Source: an uncultured Rickettsiales bacterium (GTDB taxonomy: Bacteria; Pseudomonadota; Alphaproteobacteria; RF32; CAG-239). From it: a stretch of DNA of 64,000 nt. Shown one piece after another: positions 1 to 9,664 of this stretch (the first letter of the stretch is position 1; each line of letters begins with the position of its first letter). The translations under genes and the position numbers were made by a program. Below the pieces are notes generated by a model that was not told the origin of the DNA, ran no database searches, and saw nothing but the letters and a program-made list of their open reading frames with translations. The stretch spans positions 44,667-108,666 of the forward strand of contig URXV01000004.1 of assembly GCA_900551865.1 (NCBI GenBank), written 5' to 3'.

Positions 1-1
1 T

Positions 2-2194
2 TTTTATGGTAATGTGGCAGATAGTTCCGGAATTCAAACCGCTGTTATTGATTTAGACGGCAGTATTAAGGCCAAAGATGGGCGCAATATTGGTGTTCCT
101 TTTAAATACACGGTAGCTTTTGACCGGAATAACGTTTATCTTGGGCGCGTAAAGGCTGATGGCAGTGTAGTTTCCGATAGCGGCGAAACTTTGGGGCAAG
201 TTAGGTATAACGGCGAAGTAATCACTAAAAATGGCGGGAACGGCTACGCGTTATATGATTTGTATGTCTATGACAATGAGGGGAAAACCGTCGGATATAT
301 CGCCAAAAACGGTCGGGTTTACAGCGTAATGGGAGAAATTATCGGAACTGTTTATCAGGGATTTGTACTGGATAAAAAACAGAATTTAATCGGTAGAGGA
401 GCAAGGGGCTATGAAATTCTTGATGCGCAGAAACAGGTAATAGGTCATTTGAAGTTAGATGGTTCGGTTGTTAATGTCAAAAATGTAGAAGTTGGAAAAC
501 TTCAGCCGGATGGAAAGGTAACGGATGCTGGCGGCAACGTAATTGCTGTGGCCGAAAAACTCCAATATTATCAAAAACCGGTTGAACCGGAAAATGGAGT
601 AAAGACGGCTGTTGAAACCAAAGGTGAAGAAACGGAAAATAAAACTCCGGCAGACGAAATTCATGAACAAGACGAAACTGATAAAACAGCAGAAAGCAGT
701 GATGCGCAGTCAGGCATATCCACGGAGGAAGAAAATATCCCGGAGCTGACCGAGGAAGAAAAAGAGGCCGCTGATACCAAAATAAACCATAAAGTCATAG
801 GGATAGCCGTAACACCGGGAGGAAGGTATATCGGTGATGTATACAGCAATAATAAGGTAATAGATGAAACCGGAACCGTTGTTGGCAACATGGGAGAAAA
901 TGGCGAAATCACCGATAACGAGGGGAATACGGTAGGCTCTCTGCAAGAGCAGAAATCGGAAGATGCCAAAAATATTAATACAAGATGGTGGCAGCAGATT
1001 GCAAGCGGAGCTACGGTTAATCCCTGGGATTACCGAAACGAAGTAACCAATGTCGGTCCCGGCGGCGGTATAGGTCCCGGCGGCAGATATAATCCGAAAC
1101 GTGCCGCTATATTGTCCCAGCTGCAGGAAGAGCGCCGTAGGACAATGACTGCGGCAAAAGTAATGCCCGGCTATAATGCTGCTTCATACACCGGTTGGCA
1201 GGACGATTGGGGGATAAACCGGGCAGTTTCGACTTTGCGGGTTAATATGGATAATATGATTACCGCAGATAAACCGATACCGGCTGTTTTGGCCAGATCC
1301 TTGATTTCTTTGGGTGAAGCGCCTGTTACTGCAATTGTGGAAAGGAATGTGTACGGAGATTCGGGGCGTAACGTTATTATTCCGGCCGGAAGCCGGGTAA
1401 TCGGCGGGCTGCAGACAGTAGATGTAGAAAGCCGTTTTGACAATTCAAGTGGCGGTGTCAAACTTGAAATATCTTGGAGCAGGATAATTCGTCCTGACGG
1501 GATTGCATTTCTTCTGGATGCAGGAAGGACGCAGACCGGTGATGCGCAGGGGCGCGGTGGCGGCGCTTTGGGATATGTTGATGAACAGCTGGTCAAAAAA
1601 TATACGTTGCCAATCGTAGGAACGATGGTCAGCTCGGCAATAACGTATATGATGGCTGCTGATGAAGACAGTACCGGAGAGGTGGAAACGTCCAAACAGC
1701 AGGCAGCAACAGATGCCCGGCAGGAATTTATGGATAAGATGGATCAGATATTGCAGGAAATTATTGACAGCAAATCGCAAATTCAGCCGGTTACCTATGT
1801 TCCGGCCGGAACAAGAATAATCATTTATCCGATGACCGATTTGTGGCTGAGAAGTACGAAAGATATTGAAAAGAACGTTGAGACAGCGCGTCCGGGCGGC
1901 GGAGACGGCGGTTTGGTCAACGAAGTATATCCTGACGATGGCGGGACAAGAAGCACATCTCAGGTAGAAGGAAATAATGCCAATAACAGCCAGAAGGTTA
2001 TTTTGGGCAATCAGGCGCAGACCAACAATAATAGCGGTGGTGATGGCCTTGTAAACGAAAATCCGCAGAATAATCCGAATGCTCCTCAGCCGAGAAAGAA
2101 TATCGGGGCAATTCCGCCGCCGGCAGCAGACGGATCGGTCACGGAAGCTCCCGAGAGTGAAGAAGAAATATCCGGCGATATTGAACTGTTCTAA
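2..2194 (+). CDS. VirB10/TrbI-family T4SS core protein with N-terminal glycine-repeat domain (5' partial)
   Basis: The reading frame is open to the left edge, so the N-terminus, including any membrane anchor, lies outside the window. About 726 residues are visible after the first GTG. Residues 1-180 and about 258-312 consist of short repeats of the form G-x-x-I/V-G-x-V followed by a G-x-V/I-x-D turn. Residues about 420-620 match the TrbI/VirB10 fold: an R-x-L-x-x-G start, a VIIPAGSRVIGG strand, an R-P-D-G turn, and a hydrophobic segment near GTMVSSAITYMM that would be the outer-membrane antenna. The tail is Gly/Asn-rich and carries GGDGGLVNE and GGDGLVNE as near-duplicates. VirB10 proteins span the envelope and link inner-membrane ATPases to the outer-membrane pore. 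A repeat-rich N-terminus is reminiscent of DotG/IcmE, but I do not assign that name. A VirB11-type gene follows 98 bp downstream. Confidence 0.85.
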   Translation, partial: FYGNVADSSGIQTAVIDLDGSIKAKDGRNIGVPFKYTVAFDRNNVYLGRVKADGSVVSDSGETLGQVRYNGEVITKNGGNGYALYDLYVYDNEGKTVGYIAKNGRVYSVMGEIIGTVYQGFVLDKKQNLIGRGARGYEILDAQKQVIGHLKLDGSVVNVKNVEVGKLQPDGKVTDAGGNVIAVAEKLQYYQKPVEPENGVKTAVETKGEETENKTPADEIHEQDETDKTAESSDAQSGISTEEENIPELTEEEKEAADTKINHKVIGIAVTPGGRYIGDVYSNNKVIDETGTVVGNMGENGEITDNEGNTVGSLQEQKSEDAKNINTRWWQQIASGATVNPWDYRNEVTNVGPGGGIGPGGRYNPKRAAILSQLQEERRRTMTAAKVMPGYNAASYTGWQDDWGINRAVSTLRVNMDNMITADKPIPAVLARSLISLGEAPVTAIVERNVYGDSGRNVIIPAGSRVIGGLQTVDVESRFDNSSGGVKLEISWSRIIRPDGIAFLLDAGRTQTGDAQGRGGGALGYVDEQLVKKYTLPIVGTMVSSAITYMMAADEDSTGEVETSKQQAATDARQEFMDKMDQILQEIIDSKSQIQPVTYVPAGTRIIIYPMTDLWLRSTKDIEKNVETARPGGGDGGLVNEVYPDDGGTRSTSQVEGNNANNSQKVILGNQAQTNNNSGGDGLVNENPQNNPNAPQPRKNIGAIPPPAADGSVTEAPESEEEISGDIELF

Positions 2195-2292
2195 AGTTTA
2201 ATACTGTCGGGCAGGCTTCAAAACTTGACGAAAAAGGGCAGACGTGGTACAATAAAACAAAATGGAAAATATTTTTTTGGAGTAAGAAAGTT

Positions 2293-3273
2293 ATGGGAAA
2301 GTTGGACGATGAGGTGCTCTGCTCCGTTTTGAGGCCGCTTGCCTATTGGTATGAACAGGAAAATATCGAGGAAGTTGCAATCAACCATCCCGGAGATATT
2401 TGGCTCCGCTTGCGCGGAAAACGGGCTTTTCCTTGGGTAAACTATAAAGACCCCAAACTCTCAAGAGAATATTTGACCAATCTTCTGCATATTATTGCCA
2501 ATTTGAATGATCAGGAGTTTGATCCTATTAACGGGTCTCCTGTAGTTTACGCCCGAATTCCCGGAGGGCATCGTTTCACCGGCGTGGCCGGAAAAAACAT
2601 TGAATACGATTTGGACGATTCGGCAACGGGGGGCATAGCCATAACAATACGTCTTCATACGGATGATGTTGCTTTCGGTTTTGGCGATTACGGGCTGGAG
2701 CAAGGTAAAAGGCTAAAGGAAATAAATCCGTTAAAAAACATAAAAGACCCGGATGACGCTTATGAACGTCTTCTTCTTGCGTTACGCCGCGGAGACCATA
2801 TTCTTGTCAGCGGTGGTACCGGTACCGGTAAAACGACGTTGTTGAACAATTTGCTAAAGCTTTTGGATATTCATAAGAGGGTTATTACCGTAGAGGATAC
2901 GCGGGAACTTAATGTGCCGCAGCCAAACCATGTTCACATCGTCCTGTCGCGTACGGAACAGACTAACAGTATGGATTATTCCAAAGTTATCGACTTGATT
3001 GTGCGTTTTACGCCTGATGCCATTATTGGCGGTGAGATTTCAACCAGCAATGCTGCCGCCATCTGGGAACTGATGGGTTCCGGTCATGATAACTGCTTGG
3101 CGACAATCCATGCGGAAAGTTCGACTGCTGCCTATGAAGCGTTTGTAAAACGTATAATGCGCACTCAGCCTCACATTGATGTGGAAAAAACCATTGAAGA
3201 AATGCGTCGCAAACTCCATGTCGTCCAAATTGTCCGAGATGGAAACATCCGCGGCATAACCGAAATCACCTGA
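2293..3273 (+). CDS. virB11: VirB11-type T4SS hexameric ATPase
   Basis: This is a 326-residue traffic ATPase of the GspE/VirB11 superfamily, which powers T4SS assembly and substrate transfer at the cytoplasmic face of the inner membrane. The N-terminal domain (about 1-150) is followed by a Walker A motif GGTGTGKTT near residue 177, an Asp box (VITVEDTREL), a Walker B region with IIGGEI, and the His box ATIHAES. Length and motif spacing fit VirB11 better than the longer DotB. GGAG stands 10 nt before the ATG. The gene follows the VirB10-like gene as in many vir operons, but the next gene (engB) is convergent, so virD4 is not adjacent. Confidence 0.9.
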   Translation: MGKLDDEVLCSVLRPLAYWYEQENIEEVAINHPGDIWLRLRGKRAFPWVNYKDPKLSREYLTNLLHIIANLNDQEFDPINGSPVVYARIPGGHRFTGVAGKNIEYDLDDSATGGIAITIRLHTDDVAFGFGDYGLEQGKRLKEINPLKNIKDPDDAYERLLLALRRGDHILVSGGTGTGKTTLLNNLLKLLDIHKRVITVEDTRELNVPQPNHVHIVLSRTEQTNSMDYSKVIDLIVRFTPDAIIGGEISTSNAAAIWELMGSGHDNCLATIHAESSTAAYEAFVKRIMRTQPHIDVEKTIEEMRRKLHVVQIVRDGNIRGITEIT

Positions 3274-3323
3274 AAACGGATAACGGAAATTTTATCGGAA
3301 TTCCTTGCGCAAAACAGCAAATG

Positions 3324-3965
3324 TTACAGCAAATCTGCCGTTTCTGCCTTTAGCTCATCTAAATACAAATTTTTTTCCGAACTTGTTTTCAGAACCGTAA
3401 CATGGGCAGCTGTATGTTCTCTGACAATTTTATCCGTTGCCGTCAAAACCTTTTCCAGTTCTTTGGCGCTTATCTTGTCAATTTTGGTTAAGACAATCTG
3501 ATAAGTTACCGCAGCTTTGTCCAGCATTTCCATAATTTCCTCATCGATTTTTTTTATGCCGTGGCGGGAGTCAATCAATAAAAAAACTCTCCTTAGGGTT
3601 GCCCTGCCAACTAAATAGGAATTAATCAGTTTCTGCCAGTTTTTAACAATATCTTTCGGAGCCTTGGCAAAACCATAACCGGGTAAATCAACCAGATAGA
3701 GTTTGTCATCAAGGTTAAAATAATTGAGCTGCTGTGTCCGTCCCGGCGTCGACGAAGTTTTTGCCAGTTTTTTTTGGCCGAAAAGAGCATTAATCAAACT
3801 GGATTTCCCGACATTGGAGCGGCCGGCAAAAGCCACTTCCACCCTGTCGCCGTCCGGTAGCTGATTCAAATTTGCAACACTTAAGACGAAATCGCATTTT
3901 TTATTAAAAAGTTCCCGTCCGCGTGCCAAACGCTCTTTTTTTTCTTCAGAGATGTCTTCAGCCAT
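3324..3965 (-). CDS. engB: Ribosome biogenesis GTPase EngB/YsxC (YihA)
   Basis: This 213-residue TRAFAC GTPase acts in large-subunit assembly. G1 is GRSNVGKSS, G2 lies around TSSTPGRTQ, G3 is DLPGYG, G4 is TKID, and a G5-like TSS follows. The length is normal for the family. The start codon overlaps the yidC stop by one base (TAATG), so the gene is likely translationally coupled to yidC in the rpmH-rnpA-yidD-yidC-engB operon. Confidence 0.95.
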   Translation of the reverse strand: MAEDISEEKKERLARGRELFNKKCDFVLSVANLNQLPDGDRVEVAFAGRSNVGKSSLINALFGQKKLAKTSSTPGRTQQLNYFNLDDKLYLVDLPGYGFAKAPKDIVKNWQKLINSYLVGRATLRRVFLLIDSRHGIKKIDEEIMEMLDKAAVTYQIVLTKIDKISAKELEKVLTATDKIVREHTAAHVTVLKTSSEKNLYLDELKAETADLL

Positions 3966-5641
3966 TACTCTACTCCGTTTTTGCGCATAATCGCTTTTTG
4001 CTGGATGATAGACAGGATATTGCTCAAAGTCCAGTAAATAACCAGACCGGAAGCAAAATGGCCGAGCATAAAGGTAAAGAATACCGGCATCAGGGCAAAC
4101 ATCCTCGCCTGGTCTTTATTAACCGGTGCCGGATTAAGTTTTTGCTGCATCCACATGGTGAACCCCATAAAGATGGGCCATAAGCCGATATCAATAAATC
4201 CCGGAACATAAATATGAAGAATTTGCGACAGTGTCAGCGGATCCGGGGCAGACAGGTCTTTAATCCAGCCGATAAACGGGGCATGCCGAATCTCAATTGC
4301 AATGTTCAAAACCTTATACAGTGAGAAAAATACCGGAATTTGAATCAGCAGCGGCAGACAGCCCGAAGCCGGATTAATCTTTTCCCGCTTATAAAGTTCC
4401 ATTGTCGCCTGCTGAATAAGCATTTGATTGTCGCCGTATTTGCTGCGGATATCGTTGATTTTCGGCTGCAGTGCTTTCATCTTTGCCATACTTGTATAAG
4501 ACTTGTTGGCAATAGGGAACATGCACAACCTGAGCAAAGCGGCAAAAAGCAAAATAGCCCAGCCCATATTGCCGAGAAAGCCGTACAAAAAGTCCAAGAT
4601 ATAAAAGAACGGCTTTGTCAGGAAATAATACCAGCCGAAATCAACAGCCAAATCAAACTTGGGAATATGGTTTTCTTTGGTATATTTATCCAGAAGTTTC
4701 ACCTCTTTGGCTCCTGAAAACAGTCTATAGGAATAAGAGGCCTCTCCGCCGGCAGGAAGGATAACCCTTGACCCAAGAAAATCAGCCTGATAGTTGTAAT
4801 CGCCGTTATTTTTAAAAGTTACTTTGGCTTTGTCTTGGTTGCCGAGGATTAAAGCTGAAAACCAATAGCGGTCAGAAAAGCCAAGCCAGCCGCCGGAAGT
4901 TTCAAAACTCTCGCTGTCATCGCTGTCTAAATCTTTGTATTTTAGTTCATGAAGCGTATTGTTAATAACGCCGTTCATACCTTCATGCACAACGGAGCGC
5001 GTTTGAGCCATATCTTTTATATTGCGGCTGATAAGGGCATAAGGGAACAGCTCGATTTCTTCTTTTGTATTGTTTACAACAGTGTCATCAATCGTAAAAA
5101 GATAATTTTTATCCATAGAAATTTTTCTGGTAAATATAAGTCCTTGTCCGTTTTCCCAACTCAAAACGATAGGTTTGTCAGGCGTAAGAGCAGTATCCTG
5201 CGTCCTCCAGATGGTATTGGCCGTCGGCAATGCCAGATTCTTGTCCAATGAAAGCCATCCCAAGTCAGCAAAATATTGGTTTGCCGTTTGAGCAGGTTTT
5301 AACAATTCGACTTTGGAACTGTTTTCCTCTAAAGAAACGTTATATTTTGTCAGATACAAATCGTCAAAACGGGCGCCTTTTAGCCTGATGCTTCCGGCAA
5401 CGGAATTATTTTCAAATTTAATACGGGCATCTTCGGCAACAGCATCTTCGGTTGTTTTAACTGCTGCGGGAGAAACCTTTTCGGCAGCAGGATGTTTGAA
5501 TTGCTCCGTAGCCTGTTCAATTTCGGATATTTGCCGCTGGACAGCGCTCTTCTTGTCAATGCCGAAAAAATAGTTGACGGAATAAATGGCAATAAAGGAC
5601 AATAAAATTGCCAGCGACAGAGATCTCAATTCATCTTTCAT
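3965..5641 (-). CDS. yidC: Membrane protein insertase YidC
   Basis: This is the inner-membrane insertase that works with or without SecYEG. From the ATG at 5641 it has 558 residues: an N-terminal membrane anchor (residues about 5-25), a large periplasmic beta domain, and a C-terminal five-helix 60KD_IMP domain containing NMGWAILLFAALLRL and the P-A-S-G-C-L-P-L-L-I-Q-I-P-V-F signature. I chose this start because it gives the typical short charged N-terminus directly before the first helix, with GGAG 11 nt upstream. An alternative GTG at 5686 would add 15 residues. It sits between yidD and engB in the conserved order. Confidence 0.95.
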   Translation of the reverse strand: MKDELRSLSLAILLSFIAIYSVNYFFGIDKKSAVQRQISEIEQATEQFKHPAAEKVSPAAVKTTEDAVAEDARIKFENNSVAGSIRLKGARFDDLYLTKYNVSLEENSSKVELLKPAQTANQYFADLGWLSLDKNLALPTANTIWRTQDTALTPDKPIVLSWENGQGLIFTRKISMDKNYLFTIDDTVVNNTKEEIELFPYALISRNIKDMAQTRSVVHEGMNGVINNTLHELKYKDLDSDDSESFETSGGWLGFSDRYWFSALILGNQDKAKVTFKNNGDYNYQADFLGSRVILPAGGEASYSYRLFSGAKEVKLLDKYTKENHIPKFDLAVDFGWYYFLTKPFFYILDFLYGFLGNMGWAILLFAALLRLCMFPIANKSYTSMAKMKALQPKINDIRSKYGDNQMLIQQATMELYKREKINPASGCLPLLIQIPVFFSLYKVLNIAIEIRHAPFIGWIKDLSAPDPLTLSQILHIYVPGFIDIGLWPIFMGFTMWMQQKLNPAPVNKDQARMFALMPVFFTFMLGHFASGLVIYWTLSNILSIIQQKAIMRKNGVE

Positions 5642-5730
5642 CTTTAATATGTCTCCTGCAGTATTGTTTCTCTTTAATAATTTCACTCTTTCTAATATAA
5701 AAAAGCCGTTTTGTAAAGCATTATAGGGGG

Positions 5731-6027
5731 TTAATCCGTATCTTTGTTTTGTAGCCGGGGATTCTGCTTTGTTTGTTCTTTTGCCTGAGGAACGGGGTCA
5801 TAGCCGGAGCCGCCCCAGGGATTGCATCGAAGCAGGCGCTTTATGCCTAAAATGGAACCGTGGAACAAGCCGTGCTCCTGAATGGCCTGCAGCATATATT
5901 CCGAACAGGTTGGCGTATAGCGGCAGGCATGAGGCAGCAATGGCGATATCCATTTTTTATAAAACCGCAGCGAAGATGTAACGAAAACAAACAGAATATT
6001 GCGGCAAATATGGAGAGCTTTTTTCAT
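5731..6027 (-). CDS. yidD: Membrane protein insertion efficiency factor YidD
   Basis: This 98-residue protein assists YidC-dependent insertion. It has an amphipathic N-terminal helix followed by the family core: [20 protein letters not shown], then A-I-x-x-H-G and [17 protein letters not shown]. The conserved cysteines of the family are present. It lies between rnpA and yidC, 8 bp after the rnpA stop, as in many bacteria. The C-terminal tail after PVP is polar and unremarkable. Confidence 0.95.
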   Translation of the reverse strand: MKKALHICRNILFVFVTSSLRFYKKWISPLLPHACRYTPTCSEYMLQAIQEHGLFHGSILGIKRLLRCNPWGGSGYDPVPQAKEQTKQNPRLQNKDTD

Positions 6028-6035
6028 TGTGCCTC

Positions 6036-6452
6036 TTAGGCAACGGAGTTGTCAGGCTTTACCGGAACAGCATCGTCGCAAGGCGTGTCACGGTTTTCAT
6101 CGTTTTGTGGAACAAAGTTTTTATTAATGCGTTTAATGGCATAAATAACATCTTTTTTCAATTCCTTGAAATTGCATTCGGCAGTAGAAAGCCGTGCAAT
6201 AAAAACATAATCAACCCCGGGCGCGGCATAATGCGGCAAAACGTCTCTGGCAATAGCGCGCAACCGTCGTTTGCTTTTGTTGCGGATAACGGCATTGCCG
6301 ATTCTTTTGGTTGCGGTATAACCGGTCATAATGTCCGGTGTTGCAGATAAACTATGAGCCGCCTGAAGAACCATATTGTGTGTTGCAACATGAAAACTCT
6401 GGGCGACCCGTAGAAAATCTTTTCTTTTTTTAAAAGTAAGTATTTTTGTCAT
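6036..6452 (-). CDS. rnpA: Ribonuclease P protein component
   Basis: This 138-residue protein subunit of RNase P helps the catalytic RNA process tRNA 5' ends. The N-terminus ([12 protein letters not shown]) and the RNR region ([20 protein letters not shown]) are diagnostic. It lies 11 bp downstream of rpmH, the usual pairing. The last 20 residues are an acidic extension beyond the conserved fold. Confidence 0.95.
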   Translation of the reverse strand: MTKILTFKKRKDFLRVAQSFHVATHNMVLQAAHSLSATPDIMTGYTATKRIGNAVIRNKSKRRLRAIARDVLPHYAAPGVDYVFIARLSTAECNFKELKKDVIYAIKRINKNFVPQNDENRDTPCDDAVPVKPDNSVA

Positions 6453-6463
6453 CTGCTTATAAA

Positions 6464-6598
6464 CTAAGCTGAAAGTCTTTTACGACCTCTCGCGCGGCGG
6501 GCAGCCAAAACCTTGCGGCCGCCGGCAGTTGCCATACGGGTACGAAATCCGTGACGGCGGGCTCTTACCAGCTTACTGGGTTGATAGGTACGTTTCAT
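6464..6598 (-). CDS. rpmH: 50S ribosomal protein L34
   Basis: This 44-residue basic protein begins [19 protein letters not shown] and ends GRKRLSA, the classic L34 sequence. It is the first gene of the rpmH-rnpA-yidD-yidC-engB operon. A strong sigma-70-type promoter lies about 70-100 bp upstream. Confidence 0.98.
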   Translation of the reverse strand: MKRTYQPSKLVRARRHGFRTRMATAGGRKVLAARRARGRKRLSA

Positions 6599-6668
6599 AT
6601 TAAATCTCCGGTTAGTTATTAATTATTTAAAGGCAGGCTAAACGGCCGCCTCTCGGTTTACGCAACCT

Positions 6669-6697
6669 CTTATAAAAGCAAATATCTAAGAAGTCAA
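6669..6697 (-). promoter_or_regulatory. Promoter of the rpmH operon
   Basis: On the minus strand TTGACT (6697-6692) is separated by exactly 17 bp from TATAAG (6674-6669). This near-consensus housekeeping promoter would start transcription around 6662 and leave a leader of about 60 nt before rpmH. Confidence 0.75.
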
Positions 6698-6743
6698 TAT
6701 TTTTTTGCACCCCGGACCGATGGCGTAAAAACAAAGAAATGAC

Positions 6744-6771
6744 TTGAAAAATAAAATAGTTGTGTTATAAA
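6744..6771 (+). promoter_or_regulatory. Promoter for the small gene at 6804
   Basis: TTGAAA (6744-6749) is followed after 16 bp by TATAAA (6766-6771). GGAGG then lies at 6785-6789, ahead of the ATG at 6804. It is divergent from the rpmH promoter. Confidence 0.65.
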
Positions 6772-6803
6772 ACTTATATATTTTGGAGGTTTGCGTTCTT
6801 GCC

Positions 6804-7160
6804 ATGATTATAGACAGCAAAAATGAAACACAAAAAAGTATTTTGACCAATAAGTGTTTTTATCAGACGACAGCTCAAATTATGCATGAATTTGAGAAAA
6901 AGGGATATGCTAATTCGGCTGATGAAACCGCTAAAGTTATTGCTGCATATCATGATTTGGTTCAGAAAAAAGCCAAAAATAACTTTAGCAAAGATTATAA
7001 TGAGGCATTTAAAAAAATTGACGATGCCATTAAGGGGCTGGCCAATAAGGTATTTTACGGATATGAAAATAAAAGTCTTGACTATGCCTATAAATCATTT
7101 GCAAAATTTGACTATATTAATGCTATAATCGGTCGCCAGAGAATTAAAAAGAAACTCTGA
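6804..7160 (+). CDS. Hypothetical protein, small and helical
   Basis: This encodes 118 residues rich in Lys, Ala, Asn and Tyr, predicted to be mostly helical and without a signal peptide or membrane segment. I do not recognise a family. The ATG at 6804 is 14 nt after GGAGG, which is long; a TTG at 6783 is in frame but overlaps the ribosome binding site. A good promoter just upstream argues that the gene is real. It is transcribed toward gpsA. Confidence 0.6.
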   Translation: MIIDSKNETQKSILTNKCFYQTTAQIMHEFEKKGYANSADETAKVIAAYHDLVQKKAKNNFSKDYNEAFKKIDDAIKGLANKVFYGYENKSLDYAYKSFAKFDYINAIIGRQRIKKKL

Positions 7161-7362
7161 TTTTTCCCCATTTATCCTTTTTTTTAAATTAAAGTAAGGA
7201 TTTCTTATCTGTCCAATAATGCTCTGTCCGGTGCATATTCGGCCAAATAAGGGTATTTCCTCAACAGGCTTGTTGATTCTTTATAATCTTGATTTGCCAA
7301 GACGGGAAAAGGAGCATACGATAAAAACATAACATAATATTATATTGCAAAAGGATTTCGAT

Positions 7363-8337
7363 ATGTCTGAAATTTCTGTTATTGGCAGTGGCCGTTGGGG
7401 AACTTTCCTTGCCTGGTATGCTGCAAACTGCTGCGGAATGGAGAGGGTGAAAATATACAGCCGTCCGACATCTCCCGATTTTATTGAATTGAAGGAAACG
7501 CGCAAAAATGCATATTTGTCGTTGTCGGACAATATGTTTCTGTATGAAAAAGTTTCGGAAGTCTTGGATAACGATTTTATCATTATCTCTATTGGCAGCC
7601 AACATCTGCGTTCGTTGGCAAAAGAGTTGAACGGGTATAATGTCGCCGGTAAAACCTTTTTGCTGGCAATGAAAGGACTGGAAGAACCAAACGCAACGTT
7701 GTTGAGTACGGTTATGCGTGAGGAAATTAAGCAGCCGATTCATATTGCGACCTTAGGCGGGCCGGGGCATGTTCAAGATTATATGAAAAAAGTTCCGTCC
7801 TGTGCCGTGATAGACAGCGATGAGGAAGAGGTTAAAGGCCGTGTTATCAAAATGCTGCAAAGTGATTTGATACGGTTTTATTATGGTGCAGATTTTATAG
7901 GCAATCAGATAGGTGCGGCGCTCAAAAACGTTATTGGCATAGCGGCAGGTATTTTGGATGGTCTGGAATGGTATGGGTTAAAAGGCGCACTGATGGCGCG
8001 TGCACCGGTAGAGGTCGGGCGCTTTATTAAGCATTTTGGCGGCAATCCGATGACTGCTTATGGGCTGTCTCATTTGGGGGATTATGAGGCAACGCTGTTT
8101 TCGAAGCATAGTCATAATCGTATGTTTGGAGAAATGTTTGCTAAAGGAGAGGGGTTTGGCAAATTGGCCGAGGGATATTATACCCTAAAGGCAGTAAAAA
8201 ATATTGCCGACAGGGAAAACATCAATATGCCGATATGTCAGGCTTTATATAAAGCTGTGTACGAAGGGGCAGATGTAAAGCAGACTATTCGCTCAATGTT
8301 TGACCGCGACCTCAAACATGAGTTTGAGCAGTTCTAA
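7363..8337 (+). CDS. gpsA: NAD(P)H-dependent glycerol-3-phosphate dehydrogenase
   Basis: This 324-residue cytoplasmic enzyme reduces dihydroxyacetone phosphate to sn-glycerol-3-phosphate for phospholipid synthesis. The Rossmann motif is GSGRWGTFLA. The family signatures GGPGH, ALKNVIGIAAGILDGL (containing the catalytic Lys) and GLSHLGDYEAT are present. The ATG follows AAGGA with 7 nt spacing. Between dnaA-dnaN-recF and the rpmH cluster this gene is an insertion into an otherwise origin-like neighbourhood. Confidence 0.9.
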   Translation: MSEISVIGSGRWGTFLAWYAANCCGMERVKIYSRPTSPDFIELKETRKNAYLSLSDNMFLYEKVSEVLDNDFIIISIGSQHLRSLAKELNGYNVAGKTFLLAMKGLEEPNATLLSTVMREEIKQPIHIATLGGPGHVQDYMKKVPSCAVIDSDEEEVKGRVIKMLQSDLIRFYYGADFIGNQIGAALKNVIGIAAGILDGLEWYGLKGALMARAPVEVGRFIKHFGGNPMTAYGLSHLGDYEATLFSKHSHNRMFGEMFAKGEGFGKLAEGYYTLKAVKNIADRENINMPICQALYKAVYEGADVKQTIRSMFDRDLKHEFEQF

Positions 8338-8363
8338 ATTTTTATTTTTTCAATATGTAAGTA

Positions 8364-8392
8364 AAAGCGCTGATTTTTAATGTCAGCGCTTT
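8364..8392. terminator. Bidirectional terminator between gpsA and recF
   Basis: A perfect 10-bp inverted repeat (AAAGCGCTGA and TCAGCGCTTT, 9-nt loop) lies between the convergent gpsA and recF stops. The T-run is weak on both sides. Confidence 0.6.
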
Positions 8393-8428
8393 AAGTATTA
8401 TCTTTTGTGGAAAGGCGCTGCTTAAAAA

Positions 8429-9664
8429 TCAACCGAGGACAATTTCCCGAACCGTATTGTCTTTGACTTCAAAAAATTGAGCGTTTTCTCTGATGCTTAA
8501 AAATTCAAATAAAGTTGTTGTCGTAAGCCAGGCCTGTAAATGCATTGCTTTTATTTTTGACAGCAGGGCGTCTTTTTTAGAGTCGTCCAAATGGGCGGCA
8601 ACCTCGTCAAGCAGCAATATCGGCGGGATTCCTCGGCTGTGAAGCAGAGATTTTGCCTGCGCCAGTATAATGCTCAGTAAAAGGGATTTTTGTTCCCCGG
8701 TAGAACAGAGACCCGCAGGAACATTTTTCTTTTTATAAACGGCGCATAAATCCGTTTTGTTAATGCTGCTGCTTGAATCGTTGAATAAAATACTGCGTCT
8801 TTGGTTAAACAGGGATTCTCGATAAAAGTCTTCAACGTAAATTGCCGGTTTTGTATCCAGCATTTGTTCAATAGTGCCGTCAAGGGTCAATACGGCCTCG
8901 GGAAAAACATCGTCGGGATTCTGTTCAATGAAAGCATTAAGCTTTTGTACCTGTTCCCTGCGTGCGGCAGCGATGGCAACGCCGATTCCTGACATCTGCT
9001 CTTCTAATGCCGTCAGCCAGGAATTATTTACATTCCCGCTTTTTAATATTTGCTGCCATTGCCGGTATAAATTTTCGTATGAGGAAAGTCTGCGAGCGTG
9101 TTCTGTGTCAAAAGCATAGACAATCCGGTCCAAAAAACTGCGCCGAGGTTGGGTTCCGCCAAGAAAGAGGCGATCCATTTGCGGTGTAACCCAAATGATG
9201 GATAAATAATTTCCTAACTCGTTTTGTGAAGGCAGTTTCTGGTTATTGACTTGGACGATTCGCCTTTCTACTTCTTTGGCTTCATTGAAATCAGTTTCTT
9301 TCATGACACTTTCTACGGCAGTACCCAAGCTGAATTCCTCGCCGGCTTTTTCAATTTGTGCCGAAACAGCCCAGCCGCTGTTGTTGATAAAAACAGGAGT
9401 CTTTTGCTTATCCGCCAAAAAATCAAAAGTCTTAATTTCGGAAAGTTTTGCGCTGCGCAAACCGCGCCCTTGCGATAAAAAAGAAACAGCTTCCAAGACA
9501 TTGGTTTTGCCGCTTCCATTTTCGCCGCTCAGAATAATAAACGGCTGCGTCAAGTTTAAGCGCAGATATTTATAGTTCCGAAAATTAACTAAGGTCAGGC
9601 GCCTGACGGCAGACCCAACCTTAGTTTCTTCTTTGTTTGTATTCGAATAAACCGCTGCGCTCAC
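8429..9664 (-). CDS. recF: DNA replication/repair ATPase RecF
   Basis: This 411-residue SMC-like ABC ATPase loads RecA at single-strand gaps with RecO and RecR. Walker A is SGENGSGKTN, the signature region is STGEQKSLLLS, and Walker B is ILLLDEVAAHLD. It starts at a GTG immediately after the dnaN stop, so it is probably translated from the dnaN mRNA. It is slightly longer than the usual 360-380 residues, with about 15 extra N-terminal residues. recR is also in the window. Confidence 0.93.
   Translation of the reverse strand: MSAAVYSNTNKEETKVGSAVRRLTLVNFRNYKYLRLNLTQPFIILSGENGSGKTNVLEAVSFLSQGRGLRSAKLSEIKTFDFLADKQKTPVFINNSGWAVSAQIEKAGEEFSLGTAVESVMKETDFNEAKEVERRIVQVNNQKLPSQNELGNYLSIIWVTPQMDRLFLGGTQPRRSFLDRIVYAFDTEHARRLSSYENLYRQWQQILKSGNVNNSWLTALEEQMSGIGVAIAAARREQVQKLNAFIEQNPDDVFPEAVLTLDGTIEQMLDTKPAIYVEDFYRESLFNQRRSILFNDSSSSINKTDLCAVYKKKNVPAGLCSTGEQKSLLLSIILAQAKSLLHSRGIPPILLLDEVAAHLDDSKKDALLSKIKAMHLQAWLTTTTLFEFLSIRENAQFFEVKDNTVREIVLG

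Noticed and set aside
1171..1695. Antisense 174-residue reading frame inside the VirB10-like gene
   Set aside because: It is a shadow of the real gene, with no ribosome binding site or domain, as are the many other long frames opposite mfd, the VirB6-like genes and the acidic protein gene.
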